Below are positions 9,274 through 17,684 of a stretch of 64,000 nucleotides of DNA, piece by piece. Positions within the stretch are counted from its first letter, which is position 1. Each line of letters starts with the position of its first letter. The DNA is from Neorhizobium galegae. Its GTDB lineage: Bacteria > Pseudomonadota > Alphaproteobacteria > Rhizobiales > Rhizobiaceae. The notes beneath the pieces are model-generated. The model saw only the letters and a program-made list of their open reading frames with translations, searched no databases and was not told the DNA's origin. A program made the position numbers and the translations under genes. Location: the NCBI RefSeq assembly GCF_017877135.1, contig NZ_JAGIPH010000003.1:62001-126000 (forward strand), given 5' to 3'.

Positions 9274-9390
9274 TCATATCACACCCAGCACCGTCAGCGT
9301 CGCCACCACCAGGACGGTCGCGATGGCGAAACTGGAACGCATGACCATGCGCCGGCGATGCTCCACGCCAGTCCAATCATATTGCATCAT
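9274..9390 (-). CDS. Possible 38-aa single-span membrane protein
   Basis: From ATG 9390 the frame encodes 38 residues: a short polar, Arg-rich head (VEHRRRMVMR) and a hydrophobic segment (SSFAIATVLVVATLTVLG) that could cross the membrane once. AAAGG lies a few bases upstream of the start. The frame can be extended upstream to 9459 without good initiation signals. It occupies a 478-base gap that otherwise holds no gene. I recognise no family. Confidence 0.35.
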   Translation of the reverse strand: MMQYDWTGVEHRRRMVMRSSFAIATVLVVATLTVLGVI

Positions 9391-9586
9391 GCTGCCTTTC
9401 TGCCCCCGCCGCGGGATCGTCATGACCAGGCGGGACTGTGTCGCGGATCGGCATTCCACGTATCGCTTTATTAGCGATTAAATCCTGTGCGAACCTGCCC
9501 AAGTTTTGTGCGCACGCGCGGGCTTCGATGTCCGGCCGGCTGCGGGCCTGCAAGGACCGGGGGCGGGGCTGGCGGCTGTCTCTGAG

Positions 9587-10363
9587 TTACCAGATGCCGC
9601 GGGTCAGGCCGTTGAGGAGATAGGTCCAGATGGGGGGAGGATAGCGCAGCACGGAGCGGCCGGGCGGCCGGTAAGGCTGCAACTGGCCAAGCAGTGCATC
9701 GTCGATGGCGCGGATGGAAATCTGCGTGCCGGCAGCGGTCAGCAGCAGCGGATAGGTGGCAATCGAATCGCGCCGCGAGGGCGATGGCCGCACTTCGTAC
9801 AGCGTGTCGCCCGTATCGAGCCCCGCATCGACGAGGTGCACCGTGGCGCCGAAATTGGCTGCGTCGCGCTCCGCCAGCGCCCAGTATCCGCCCATCTGTC
9901 CCCTGTATATCGGGTTGATGCCCGCATGGAAATTGAGGATGGGGCAGGAAATCGCGGCGAGCGTGCCGCGGGAGAGGGCGCGGCAGGAGATGAGGAAGAC
10001 GACGTCCGGCTTCAGGCGCAGGATTTCCGCCTGCGCCTCACGGCTGTTGAGCGAGGAGACGCGCGTGGTTCTGATCGAGGCATCGGCGCCGGCCCAGAGC
10101 CGGTATTCCTCGAGAATCTCTTCCGTCCGGGTCAGCGTCATCTGCTTGGCTAACCGCGACAGGGCCATGGTCGCCAATTGGCCGAGGGCCGTCAGCCTGC
10201 CGAGGCGCTTGGCGCGTCGCCGGTAAATCGCCCGCTTGGGCTCAGCGTCCTCCTGAAGGACCTGTAGCTTTGGAAAGCACTTGGCCAGCGCGTTGATCAT
10301 CACCTGTGGATTGAGCCCGCCGGACGTCAACACCACTACTTTTGCCTCGCGTCTGTGCTGCAT
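9587..10363 (-). CDS. Formyltransferase family protein
   Basis: The 258-aa protein (ATG 10363) starts with a Rossmann-like strand (AKVVVLTSGG) and carries the formyl-transfer active site: NFHAGINPIYRG with the Asn and His, followed 30 residues later by VDAGLDTGD with the catalytic Asp, as in methionyl-tRNA and GAR formyltransferases. The N-terminal 130 residues are unlike both. Substrate unknown; similar stand-alone proteins are often linked to sugar or amino-sugar N-formylation. The frame extends to 10567, but that part has no family similarity. Confidence 0.75.
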   Translation of the reverse strand: MQHRREAKVVVLTSGGLNPQVMINALAKCFPKLQVLQEDAEPKRAIYRRRAKRLGRLTALGQLATMALSRLAKQMTLTRTEEILEEYRLWAGADASIRTTRVSSLNSREAQAEILRLKPDVVFLISCRALSRGTLAAISCPILNFHAGINPIYRGQMGGYWALAERDAANFGATVHLVDAGLDTGDTLYEVRPSPSRRDSIATYPLLLTAAGTQISIRAIDDALLGQLQPYRPPGRSVLRYPPPIWTYLLNGLTRGIW

Positions 10364-10511
10364 CCCCACCCTGTTCCCTGCGGCCTCGTCCCCGTGGGAA
10401 TTTATGCGCGCATGCGCAGAAAAAAAGGTTAAGACAAAGTCTGGACATCTACATTTTTGGGCTTGTCGGCGAGAAAGCCGGGTCCGGCCGAAAAAGAGAT
10501 GATGAGGGCCG

Positions 10512-10536
10512 TGAACTTTTTGCCGCCTCATACGTT
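10512..10536 (+). promoter_or_regulatory. Candidate EcfG-type general stress promoter for the entericidin gene
   Basis: TGAAC and CGTT are separated by 16 bases (GAAC 10513-10516, CGTT 10533-10536), close to the alphaproteobacterial EcfG consensus GGAAC-N16/17-CGTT with one mismatch, 61 bases before the entericidin start. Confidence 0.4.
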
Positions 10537-10597
10537 CCAGAGGCGGAAACACACTTTCCCGACACAATCCTGTCCATCACCCCCGGAGAATTTCCCA

Positions 10598-10756
10598 ATG
10601 ACGGCCAAGACCCTCACCGTACTCGCCGCAGTCTTCACCGCGACACTGTCCCTCTCGTCCTGCGGCAACACGATCCGTGGCATGGGTCAGGATACTGCAA
10701 ACACCGTCAACGCCACGCAGGATGCCGGCCATCGCGTCGAGCGCGCCGCGCGCTAA
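10598..10756 (+). CDS. Entericidin A/B family small lipoprotein
   Basis: The 52-aa protein has a hydrophobic signal, a lipobox-like SLSSC (lipidated Cys at residue 22), and the entericidin motif GNTIRGMGQDTANTV ending in a short basic tail. Entericidins are stress-induced outer-membrane lipoproteins, often controlled by the general stress response. GGAGAATTT lies just upstream of ATG 10598, and a candidate EcfG promoter precedes it. Confidence 0.85.
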   Translation: MTAKTLTVLAAVFTATLSLSSCGNTIRGMGQDTANTVNATQDAGHRVERAAR

Positions 10757-10780
10757 GGCAAAGTACGGGTTCTGCGACAA

Positions 10781-10806
10781 GGCCGGTCCGCTCGACCGGC
10801 CTTTTT
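10781..10806 (+). terminator. Terminator after the entericidin gene
   Basis: GGCCGGTC pairs with GACCGGCC around a short loop and is followed by T5, 25 bases after the stop codon. Confidence 0.85.
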
Positions 10807-10964
10807 GCGTCTGGTTCGGGCGTCGGATTTTATTGGTGATAAATTTTGTCATGTTTGTTGCCGCACCCCGGACAAGCTGATATCAGCCGACAGGGCGGGA
10901 CGATCGACCATGCGTCTTTATCCCGAAAAGCCCGGGCCGTCGTATTGAAGGGATCGCGATCAAG

Positions 10965-11579
10965 ATGAGCGCAGCAGAAGTTCTGGACAGACCCCACCTG
11001 GCCGAGGAAAGCCGCACGAAGCGGTTGAAGGCGGCAACGCATTCGGCGCATGAGCGTCTTGACCAGAGGATCATGCGCGCGAATCCATTCGCCGACCGGG
11101 AAAGCTACGGGCGGTTCCTCATCCTGCAATACCGCTTCCATCGGGATCTCGACGCGCTGTTTTCCAATGCCGATCTGGATGCGCTTCTGCCGGACCTGGC
11201 CGGACGCAATCGCCTGGCTTTCGTGGGCCAGGATCTGGCGGATCTCGGCCTTGCGGTTCCGGACGCGTCGGAGCCGCCGATCTTTGCCGCCGGGCAGTCC
11301 ATCGATCTCGCCGAAGCGCTCGGCTGGCTCTACGTCATCGAGGGGTCCAACCTCGGTGCGGCCTTCCTGCTGAAATATGCAGCCAAACTCGGCCTGGACG
11401 AAAATTTCGGAGCCCGCCATCTGGCCGGCTCACCGACCGGGCGCGGCCTTCACTGGCGCACGTTTACGGCTGCTCTCGATGGCATTGACCTGTCGGGCGA
11501 AGCCGAACAGCGTGCCATCGCCGGTGCCGAGGCCGCCTTCCGGCGCGTCCATGCGCTTGCCGAGGAATGCTTTGCCTGA
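10965..11579 (+). CDS. Biliverdin-producing heme oxygenase
   Basis: The 204-aa protein has the all-helical heme oxygenase pattern: LKAATHSAHERLDQRIM with the likely proximal His29, FLILQYRFHRDLDALF, and the distal helix YVIEGSNLGAAFLLKYA. The enzyme opens heme to biliverdin, CO and iron, giving chromophore for bacteriophytochromes or iron from heme. No phytochrome gene is next to it. ATG 10965 is preceded by AAGGGATCG. The following gene converges on it. Confidence 0.85.
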   Translation: MSAAEVLDRPHLAEESRTKRLKAATHSAHERLDQRIMRANPFADRESYGRFLILQYRFHRDLDALFSNADLDALLPDLAGRNRLAFVGQDLADLGLAVPDASEPPIFAAGQSIDLAEALGWLYVIEGSNLGAAFLLKYAAKLGLDENFGARHLAGSPTGRGLHWRTFTAALDGIDLSGEAEQRAIAGAEAAFRRVHALAEECFA

Positions 11580-11594
11580 GCCGCGGAGAGGCAA

Positions 11595-11615
11595 CCGGCA
11601 AGCTCGCCTTGCCGG
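11595..11615. terminator. Hairpin between convergent genes
   Basis: CCGGCAAG (11595-11602) pairs with CTTGCCGG (11608-11615) around a 5-base loop, between the heme oxygenase stop and the convergent hypothetical gene. There is no clear T tract on either side. Confidence 0.4.
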
Positions 11616-11643
11616 CCTCGTCTGCGACATGTCCCCTTGAACC

Positions 11644-11994
11644 TTACACGGGCGCCTTCGGATAGGCGCGCGCCAGCCCGCCGGATCGTTGCAGACCGTC
11701 CTTGAAGGCGGCAAAAGCCGGATGCTGGCTGGACTTGGAGGCTTCCGAAAGGCGCACCTGCAGGCGCGCCGGTGCCGTCTTGCCGATCCATTCGCCGCAT
11801 TTCTGCAGTTTCAGCGAATGCAGAAACGTCGAGCCTGCCGCGCGATTGAGATAGAGATGCAAGCCGTCGAGAAGCGCCTCGTCGGATTTCGGATTTTCCA
11901 TCATCAGCTGCAGGAAGGACTGGTTTTCCGGCAGCAGAGCCGCAAGCGCGTCGGCTACGGTTTCTCGGTTGGCAAGGGAAGCAATCTCGGGCAT
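11644..11994 (-). CDS. Hypothetical 116-aa protein
   Basis: A small soluble, helix-rich protein with no signal peptide, membrane segment or motif that I recognise. Coding character (codon bias, high third-position GC) is like its neighbours. It starts at ATG 11994 and converges with the heme oxygenase gene. It is separated from the betaine-type transporter operon by 122 bases and may follow it in the same transcript. Function unknown. Confidence 0.6.
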   Translation of the reverse strand: MPEIASLANRETVADALAALLPENQSFLQLMMENPKSDEALLDGLHLYLNRAAGSTFLHSLKLQKCGEWIGKTAPARLQVRLSEASKSSQHPAFAAFKDGLQRSGGLARAYPKAPV

Positions 11995-12116
11995 CGGCCT
12001 GTCCTGTTGGTGGTCTGAACAGCGTCCGATGACGCATATGCAGACGGTCTAATGGTCTTTGGACAGGCACGAAAGCGCAGGAACCTTGTGGCAAGCTGGC
12101 GCAGCACTCCCCTGTG

Positions 12117-13154
12117 CTAGCAGGCCGTGGGCGTCACCATTGCGGAGATCAATGTCGCAAAATCCAGCCGGCCAAGCGGCTGGCCTGCCTTATCGACGAC
12201 AAGGGCTGCCGTGACATTGGCAAGCGTCATCTGTCGTGCGGCCGTTTCAAGCGTCATTGCCGCGTCTACCATAAAGCCCGGGGCGGGGCCTTCGATGCTC
12301 TCCAAAGGCGTCATGACCGTCCTTGCCTGAATGATTCGGCCCCGATTGACCTCTCGCACGAAGGACGCGATGTAGGCGTCGGCGGGCTTGAGCACGATCT
12401 CTTGGCCGCTGCCCTGCTGCACCACCTGTCCATCGCGCAGAATGGCAATGCGGTCCCCAAGCCTGAGCGCCTCGTCAAGGTCGTGGGTAATGAAGACGAC
12501 GGTCTTCTTCAACTCCGCCTGCAGATCGAGAAGCACGGCCTGCATGTCGACGCGAATGAGCGGATCAAGCGCCGAATAGGCCTCGTCCATCAACAGGATG
12601 TCGGCGTCGGTGGCAAGCGCCCGCGCAAGCCCCACTCTTTGCTGCATGCCGCCGGAAAGCTGGTTCGGATAATGGTTCTCGAAGCCGGAAAGACCGACGC
12701 GATCGATCCAGTGGCGCCCCGTCTTCAGGCTGTCTGCTCGCGCAACACCCTGTATATCCAGCCCATAGACAGTGTTTTCCAGAACCGTCCGATGCGGCAG
12801 GAGCGCAAATTTCTGAAACACCATCGCCGTCTTGTGGCGGCGGAACTCGCGGAGCTGGCTCTGGTTCATCCGGCAGATATCGGCGCCGTCATAGACCACT
12901 TCGCCGGCCGTCGGCTCGATCAGGCGGTTGATGTGGCGGATGAGGGTGGATTTTCCGGAGCCGGACAGGCCCATCACGACGGTGATCGCACCGCCCGGCA
13001 TGGAGATGTTGATGTCCTTCAGCCCCAGCACATGGCCATGGGTCTCGTTCAGCTCCGCCTTGCTGATCCCCGCCTTGACGGCGTCGATATAGCTTGCGCC
13101 CCTGCTGCCGAAAATCTTGTAGAGACCGCGGATCTCGATGCCGTGACTAGCCAT
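12117..13154 (-). CDS. Glycine betaine/choline-type ABC transporter ATP-binding protein
   Basis: The 345-aa ATPase has Walker A (GLSGSGKST), the signature LSGGMQQRVGLARAL, Walker B (ILLMDEAYSALD) and the switch His (FITHD), and a C-terminal CBS-like region (residues about 280-340) as in ProV/OpuAA, where CBS modules sense ionic strength. The long insert before Walker A (GASYIDAVKAGISKAELNET) is typical of ProV. It overlaps the upstream permease gene by 8 bases, so ATG 13154 is the preferred start. Substrate is a quaternary amine by family; betaine and choline cannot be told apart here. Confidence 0.88.
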   Translation of the reverse strand: MASHGIEIRGLYKIFGSRGASYIDAVKAGISKAELNETHGHVLGLKDINISMPGGAITVVMGLSGSGKSTLIRHINRLIEPTAGEVVYDGADICRMNQSQLREFRRHKTAMVFQKFALLPHRTVLENTVYGLDIQGVARADSLKTGRHWIDRVGLSGFENHYPNQLSGGMQQRVGLARALATDADILLMDEAYSALDPLIRVDMQAVLLDLQAELKKTVVFITHDLDEALRLGDRIAILRDGQVVQQGSGQEIVLKPADAYIASFVREVNRGRIIQARTVMTPLESIEGPAPGFMVDAAMTLETAARQMTLANVTAALVVDKAGQPLGRLDFATLISAMVTPTAC

Positions 13155-14055
13155 GCACCACCTCGGAATGTTTCTGCAGCCGCTTGCCGAACGCCTGGCT
13201 GGCGCGATCGAAAATGATGGCAATCGCAACCAAGGCAAAGCCGTTGAGGAAACCGAAGGTGAAGAACTGGTTGTTGATCGCCTGCAGCGTATTCTTGCCG
13301 AGCCCGCCGACGCCGACCATGGAGGCGACGACGACCATGGCGAGCGACATCATGATGGTCTGGTTGATGCCGGCCATGATGGTGGGAAGGGCAAGCGGGA
13401 TCTGCACGTTCCAGAGCTTTTGCGCGGGCGAGGAGCCGAAAGCATCGGCCGCTTCCAGCACGTCGCGATCGACCAGTCGGATGCCAAGATTGGTCAGCCG
13501 GATCATCGGCGGCACGGCATAGATGACGACGGCAATCAGTCCCGGCACCTTGCCGATGCCGAAGATCACCACCACAGGGATCAGATAGACGAAGCTCGGC
13601 ATGGTCTGCATCACGTCGAGCACCGGGTTCACCACAGCCTGCACGCGGTTGGAGCGTGCCATGACGATACCGATCGGCAGGCCGATCAGAATGGCGATCA
13701 GGGTGGAGACGGTGACGATGGCAAGTGTGACCATCGTATCCTGCCAGAGCCCGACCAGCCCGATGGCGGCCATGCCAAGCGCAGTTCCGAGCGTGATCGT
13801 CTTGCTGCGGCTGGCGAGGTAAACGATGGCCAGCATTACGACGAGCACGACAATCCAGGCAGAGCTGGTAAACAGCCGTTCCAGATAGTTCAGGAACCAT
13901 TGTAGAGGCTGAACCACCGCATCGATCACCTCGGCATATTGGCGCACGAGGCCCTTGAACCCGTCGTCGATCGTCTTGCGGGCCATCCGGATCGTCTGGT
14001 CGCTGATGGCCGGAAAGTTGCAGGCTATGTCCGGCAGCACGGTGCAGGTCGCCAT
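13147..14055 (-). CDS. Glycine betaine/choline-type ABC transporter permease
   Basis: The 302-aa inner-membrane protein has a ProW-like layout: an N-terminal extension, about six transmembrane segments and the coupling motif EAADAFGSSPAQKLWNVQIPLALPTIMAGI. It is the middle gene of a minus-strand operon (binding protein, permease, ATPase) and overlaps the ATPase start by 8 bases. AACGAGGGG precedes ATG 14055. Confidence 0.88.
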   Translation of the reverse strand: MATCTVLPDIACNFPAISDQTIRMARKTIDDGFKGLVRQYAEVIDAVVQPLQWFLNYLERLFTSSAWIVVLVVMLAIVYLASRSKTITLGTALGMAAIGLVGLWQDTMVTLAIVTVSTLIAILIGLPIGIVMARSNRVQAVVNPVLDVMQTMPSFVYLIPVVVIFGIGKVPGLIAVVIYAVPPMIRLTNLGIRLVDRDVLEAADAFGSSPAQKLWNVQIPLALPTIMAGINQTIMMSLAMVVVASMVGVGGLGKNTLQAINNQFFTFGFLNGFALVAIAIIFDRASQAFGKRLQKHSEVVHG

Positions 14056-14139
14056 TTCATCCCCTCGTTATTTCAAGACTTTTTGGGCTGGCAGTTGAGC
14101 GTGAGCGTGATGCGGATCCCCCTCCGCCAGCCGATTGCA

Positions 14140-14166
14140 GCCGGCCTCCCTTAAGGGAAGGCCGGC
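14140..14166 (-). other. Intercistronic hairpin after the binding-protein gene
   Basis: GCCGGCCT-CCCTT and AAGGGAAGGCCGGC form a long stem with a single bulged base and almost no loop, 33 bases past the binding-protein stop codon. No T tract follows on either strand. Its place suggests it stabilises the upstream part of the mRNA or partly terminates, giving more binding protein than permease. Confidence 0.6.
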
Positions 14167-14199
14167 GGACAAAAGATCAATCATGCGCAGGGCGCTGCC

Positions 14200-15198
14200 T
14201 CAAAGGGCGGCCTTCACCTTGGTTGCGGCCTCGGGGCTCACCCAGGTCGTCCAGACATCCGGGTTGTTCTTCAGGAAGTATTTTGCGGCGTCCTCGTTGG
14301 TGCCCTGGTTGGCGTCCTGCCAGGCGAGGATGGAGTTCACCATGGCATTGCCCCATTTGCGCGTCTTGACGTAATCCAGCGCGACGCCTGCCTTTTCGGA
14401 GAACTGCTTGGTGATGACGGTATAGGCCTGCGAGGTGGGGTAGGAATTGACCTTCGGGTTGGGACAATCCGGCACGGCCGTGCAGGCATCCCAGTCCGCC
14501 TTGTCATGCGGGACGCCGAAGGAGAGCTTGGCCATTTCGTATTTGCCGAGGATGGCGGTCGGCGCCCAGTAATAGCCGAGCCAGCCGGTCTTCTTGGCAA
14601 AGGCGCCGGCGATGGAGCCGTCAAGACCGGCCGCCGAGCCCGTATCCACCAGGTCGAAGCCCTTGTCCTTGGCGCCGAGCGCCCGGTAGAGATTGGCCGT
14701 CGAGACCTGGCAGTTCCAGCCCGACGGGCAGTTGGACACGGCGCCCCTGGAGGCGTCTTCCGGCGCCGGGAACAGTTCGGGATGTTTCAGCGCGTCCTGG
14801 ACGGTCTTGATGTCCGGATGAGCGTCGGCGAGGAATTTCGGGATCCACCAGCCTTCGACCGCGCCATCGGCCAAAATCTCCGCGGCAATGATCAGCCGGC
14901 CTTCGCTCACGGCGGCATCGAGCGGCGTGCGCACCGCATTGACCCAGAGTTCCGGCGCCACGTCCGGCTGGCCCTTTTCGTTCATCGAGGTGAAGGTCGG
15001 CATCGTATCGCCGGTGACCAGCGTCACGGTGCAGCCATAGCCTTTTTCAAGGATGATCTTGTCGACCTGGGCTGCCACGCCGGCGGACGCCCAGTTCATC
15101 TCGGCGATGGAGACGTCGCCGCAACCGGCCGCCTGGGCGTTGCCTGCCATGGCATAGAGACCAGCCGCGAGTGCGGTGGAAGCGAGAAGTGTTTTCAT
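14200..15198 (-). CDS. Glycine betaine/choline-type ABC transporter substrate-binding protein
   Basis: The 332-aa protein has a Sec signal peptide (MKTLLASTALAAGLYAMAGNAQA) and the OpuAC/ProX fold. Aromatic residues placed like the betaine-binding cage are present, such as NWASAG, PELWVN, WWIPKF and YYWAP. It is the first gene of the operon, transcribed leftward from the long intergenic region. The periplasmic protein delivers the quaternary amine to the permease. ATG 15198 follows GGGAGGTCTTAGACG. Confidence 0.88.
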   Translation of the reverse strand: MKTLLASTALAAGLYAMAGNAQAAGCGDVSIAEMNWASAGVAAQVDKIILEKGYGCTVTLVTGDTMPTFTSMNEKGQPDVAPELWVNAVRTPLDAAVSEGRLIIAAEILADGAVEGWWIPKFLADAHPDIKTVQDALKHPELFPAPEDASRGAVSNCPSGWNCQVSTANLYRALGAKDKGFDLVDTGSAAGLDGSIAGAFAKKTGWLGYYWAPTAILGKYEMAKLSFGVPHDKADWDACTAVPDCPNPKVNSYPTSQAYTVITKQFSEKAGVALDYVKTRKWGNAMVNSILAWQDANQGTNEDAAKYFLKNNPDVWTTWVSPEAATKVKAAL

Positions 15199-16144
15199 CG
15201 TCTAAGACCTCCCAGTCTTTGATGGTTGTCGAAATGGAGCTTGCGTCGCGGAACGAACGATCTGTTGTCTTGCAGGTACTTAAAAAGCGGGTCCGCTTCG
15301 GTGGCGGACCTTATGTCATGTCTGCTGATGCGGGCGCCGTTGCTTCGGGTTTCCGCTTGCTGCGGATTTTGACCCGTGCATGTGACAGGGATGTGAGCCT
15401 AAGCGTTTCGTGTTGAAAATCAACCTTGCCCGGGAGGACGTGCCGCCGCTAGCAAGGGGTGAGGGCGCTCGCAAACCGGGTATTCTGCATCAAAAGACGC
15501 CACTTGCGGTGCAGGCTGCCGCTATTGTCGGCGGCGCTTGTCATGCAGCCGGCAAGGCTTTCAAAATCGTCCAAAAGTCACGCCTGAAGTTTGACACATG
15601 CTATCTGATTAGCGCCCTTTCTCGCCCGTCAAAAAAATATCGAAGCCGGCGCCAGAAAATCGAAAAAATCGCCGGCTTAATAACCGGTCGGTAACGAATG
15701 GACGGCTATTCAGTCTGTCGAGGCGTCAAGCCCATGGCTCCGGATAGGTGTTGCGTCCCGGAGCCAGATCGCTCTCCTTTTTGCGCCCTTTCAGCATTTC
15801 GGGCGACGTGATGGGTGGCCCCCTCTTAACCTTCCTCATGAACATGCGCGCCGGTGACGGTTGACAGTGTGCCTGTCCTGCCTCAGTGTCGTTGAGGTTT
15901 TGCTGTGTCCGGGACGTCGCAGCAGGGCTGGACGGACCAATCGGCGTTCTCCGGTGGAGAACAGGATCATGGCGGGCAGGGTTGTGGGCGTGCAGGTGCC
16001 GCTCTCTCTGCAGGCTTCCAGCCGATGGCTTTCGGATTGTGCACGTGATCAGCCGGGGTGGCGACCTCTTTTCCTACGAATTTGCCACTCCTTCACGCGG
16101 GCGATGCGGCAAGCCTGGTCCGTCCCATTCTTACCCGACATTTC
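15199..16144. other. Long intergenic region (about 945 bases) with one hairpin
   Basis: No gene is supported here. It must hold the promoter of the betaine-type transporter operon (leftward) and of cobU (rightward). TGGCTCCGG (15735-15743) and CCGGAGCCA (15758-15766) form a 9-bp perfect stem with a 14-base loop, and CCTTTTTG follows 10 bases later, which could be the end of a small RNA. A 94-codon frame at 15410-15694 lacks a start site and family features. I found no B12-box of a cobalamin riboswitch before cobU. Confidence 0.5.
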
Positions 16145-16684
16145 ATGGCGCAGAGCATGGCAATTGAGCATTCCGGCAAGATCACCTTCGTGCTGGGCGG
16201 CGCCCGATCGGGAAAATCCCGATTTGCCGAAGGCCTCGCCACGGAAAGCGGCCTCCAGAAACATTACGTGGCGACGGGGCAGGCCTGGGACGACGAGATG
16301 CGGCATCGCATCGCGCAGCACCGTGCCGATCGTGGCGATGGCTGGGTGACCCACGACGTACCCATAGATCTTGCCGCTGCCCTTACGCAGATTGCGTCCC
16401 CGGATCGGATCGTGCTTGTCGATTGCCTGACGCTCTGGCTTACCAATCTGATGATGGCCGAGCGCCCGGTGGAGGAGGAGGCACGGCAGATGGTCGCGTC
16501 GCTCGACCGGCTGTCTGGTCCCGTCGTCTTCGTGTCCAACGAGGTCGGCCTTGGCATCGTGCCGGAAAACCGGATGGCACGGCAGTTTCGGGATTATGCC
16601 GGGCGTCTGCACCAGCAGCTCGCGGCGGTATCCGATACGGTCTTCTTCATCGCTGCCGGCTTGCCGCTGAAGATGAAGGGGTAG
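16145..16684 (+). CDS. cobU: Bifunctional adenosylcobinamide kinase/adenosylcobinamide-phosphate guanylyltransferase
   Basis: The 179-aa protein has the CobU/CobP P-loop near its start ([15 protein letters not shown]), then [21 protein letters not shown] containing the guanylylated-His region, and [13 protein letters not shown]. It phosphorylates adenosylcobinamide and transfers GMP in the last steps of B12 synthesis, in the cytoplasm. In many rhizobia this gene (called cobP) heads a large cob operon; here it stands alone, with a convergent exporter gene 2 bases past its stop. Two in-frame ATGs (16145, 16157) are possible starts. Confidence 0.9.
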   Translation: MAQSMAIEHSGKITFVLGGARSGKSRFAEGLATESGLQKHYVATGQAWDDEMRHRIAQHRADRGDGWVTHDVPIDLAAALTQIASPDRIVLVDCLTLWLTNLMMAERPVEEEARQMVASLDRLSGPVVFVSNEVGLGIVPENRMARQFRDYAGRLHQQLAAVSDTVFFIAAGLPLKMKG

Positions 16685-16686
16685 CC

Positions 16687-17472
16687 TCAGAGACCCAGCC
16701 AGAGGCGGATCGGATGCGCTGGATCGGCGACGAGTTTCGTGGCCATGGCGAGGCAGGAGATGACCAGCAGCGGCTTGATGAGACGGGCGCCGCCGCGCAT
16801 GGCAAGGCGCGAGCCGATCTGGGCGCCGATCAGTTGCCCCACGCCCATGATCACCCCGACCTTCCAGAGGATTGCGCCATTCACCGCAAAGACGGCGAGT
16901 GAACCGAGATTGGAGCCGAGGTTGAGAAGCTTCGTGTGGGCGGTCGCCTTCAGCATGCCAAAGCCTGCCAGCAGCACGAAGCCCAGCATGTAGAACGAGC
17001 CGGCGCCCGGGCCGAAAATCCCGTCATAAAGGGCGACGAAAGGAACTGCCGTCACGGCAAAGACGGCGGGCGAGATGCGGCGCGTGCTGTCCTTGTCGGA
17101 GAGATTGGGTTTCAGGGCAAAGAACAGCGCGATGGCAACCAGAAGAAACGGAATGGCGGCCCCCAGAAGGCGCCCCGGCACGTGGGATGCAATCAGCGCT
17201 CCCATGCCGCCGGCGAGCATCGCGATGAGCGCCATTGGCAGCTGTTCCTTCAGCTTCACATGGTCGCGCCTTGCATAGGCAAGAGTGGCGGACGCCGTGC
17301 CGAACGGTCCCTGCACCTTGTTGGTGGCGATCGCCTCGAGCGGCGGCACGCCAGCGAGCAGCAGGCAGGGCACCGTGATCAGGCCGCCGCCGCCTGCAAT
17401 CGAATCGATGAAGCCGGCAAGGATCGCCGCCAGGAAGAGCAGCGCGAGGATCTGGGGGGCAAGGTCGTGCAC
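16687..17472 (-). CDS. TauE/SafE family sulfite/anion exporter
   Basis: The 261-aa membrane protein has about eight hydrophobic segments and the family motifs GFIDSIAGGGGLITVP near the N-terminus and YDGIFGPGAGSFY in the middle. Such proteins export sulfite or other organosulfur or carboxylate anions. No ATG suits the start of homology, so I chose GTG 17472; the frame upstream to 17664 is Arg/Pro/Cys-rich and unlikely to be coding. It converges with cobU and is divergent from the nucleoside hydrolase. Confidence 0.85.
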   Translation of the reverse strand: MHDLAPQILALLFLAAILAGFIDSIAGGGGLITVPCLLLAGVPPLEAIATNKVQGPFGTASATLAYARRDHVKLKEQLPMALIAMLAGGMGALIASHVPGRLLGAAIPFLLVAIALFFALKPNLSDKDSTRRISPAVFAVTAVPFVALYDGIFGPGAGSFYMLGFVLLAGFGMLKATAHTKLLNLGSNLGSLAVFAVNGAILWKVGVIMGVGQLIGAQIGSRLAMRGGARLIKPLLVISCLAMATKLVADPAHPIRLWLGL

Positions 17473-17684
17473 GGATGAACTTTCGGGGGCAGGGCGGGCG
17501 TGGGGGGGGCAGGATCGGCAGGGGCGGACGCCGCCTTCTGGCACTTCGGCGCATCTGTCGCAAGCGTATGGCGCGGCCTTTGCCCTCCTTTCTGTGATCC
17601 GGTGCGGGCGACCGCCCGCCGGGCTTGCGTCGGCGGCGTTCGGCGCTATTGTGCCGCACTTCAAAACCGGCAGGACAGTTCAGC

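Noticed and set aside
15410..15694. 94-codon frame in the long gap before cobU
   Set aside because: No ATG with a ribosome site, no family similarity and mixed codon bias.
15840..16140. Cobalamin riboswitch upstream of cobU
   Set aside because: I looked for the B12-box and the conserved core and found none on the plus strand. A covariance search could still find a divergent one.
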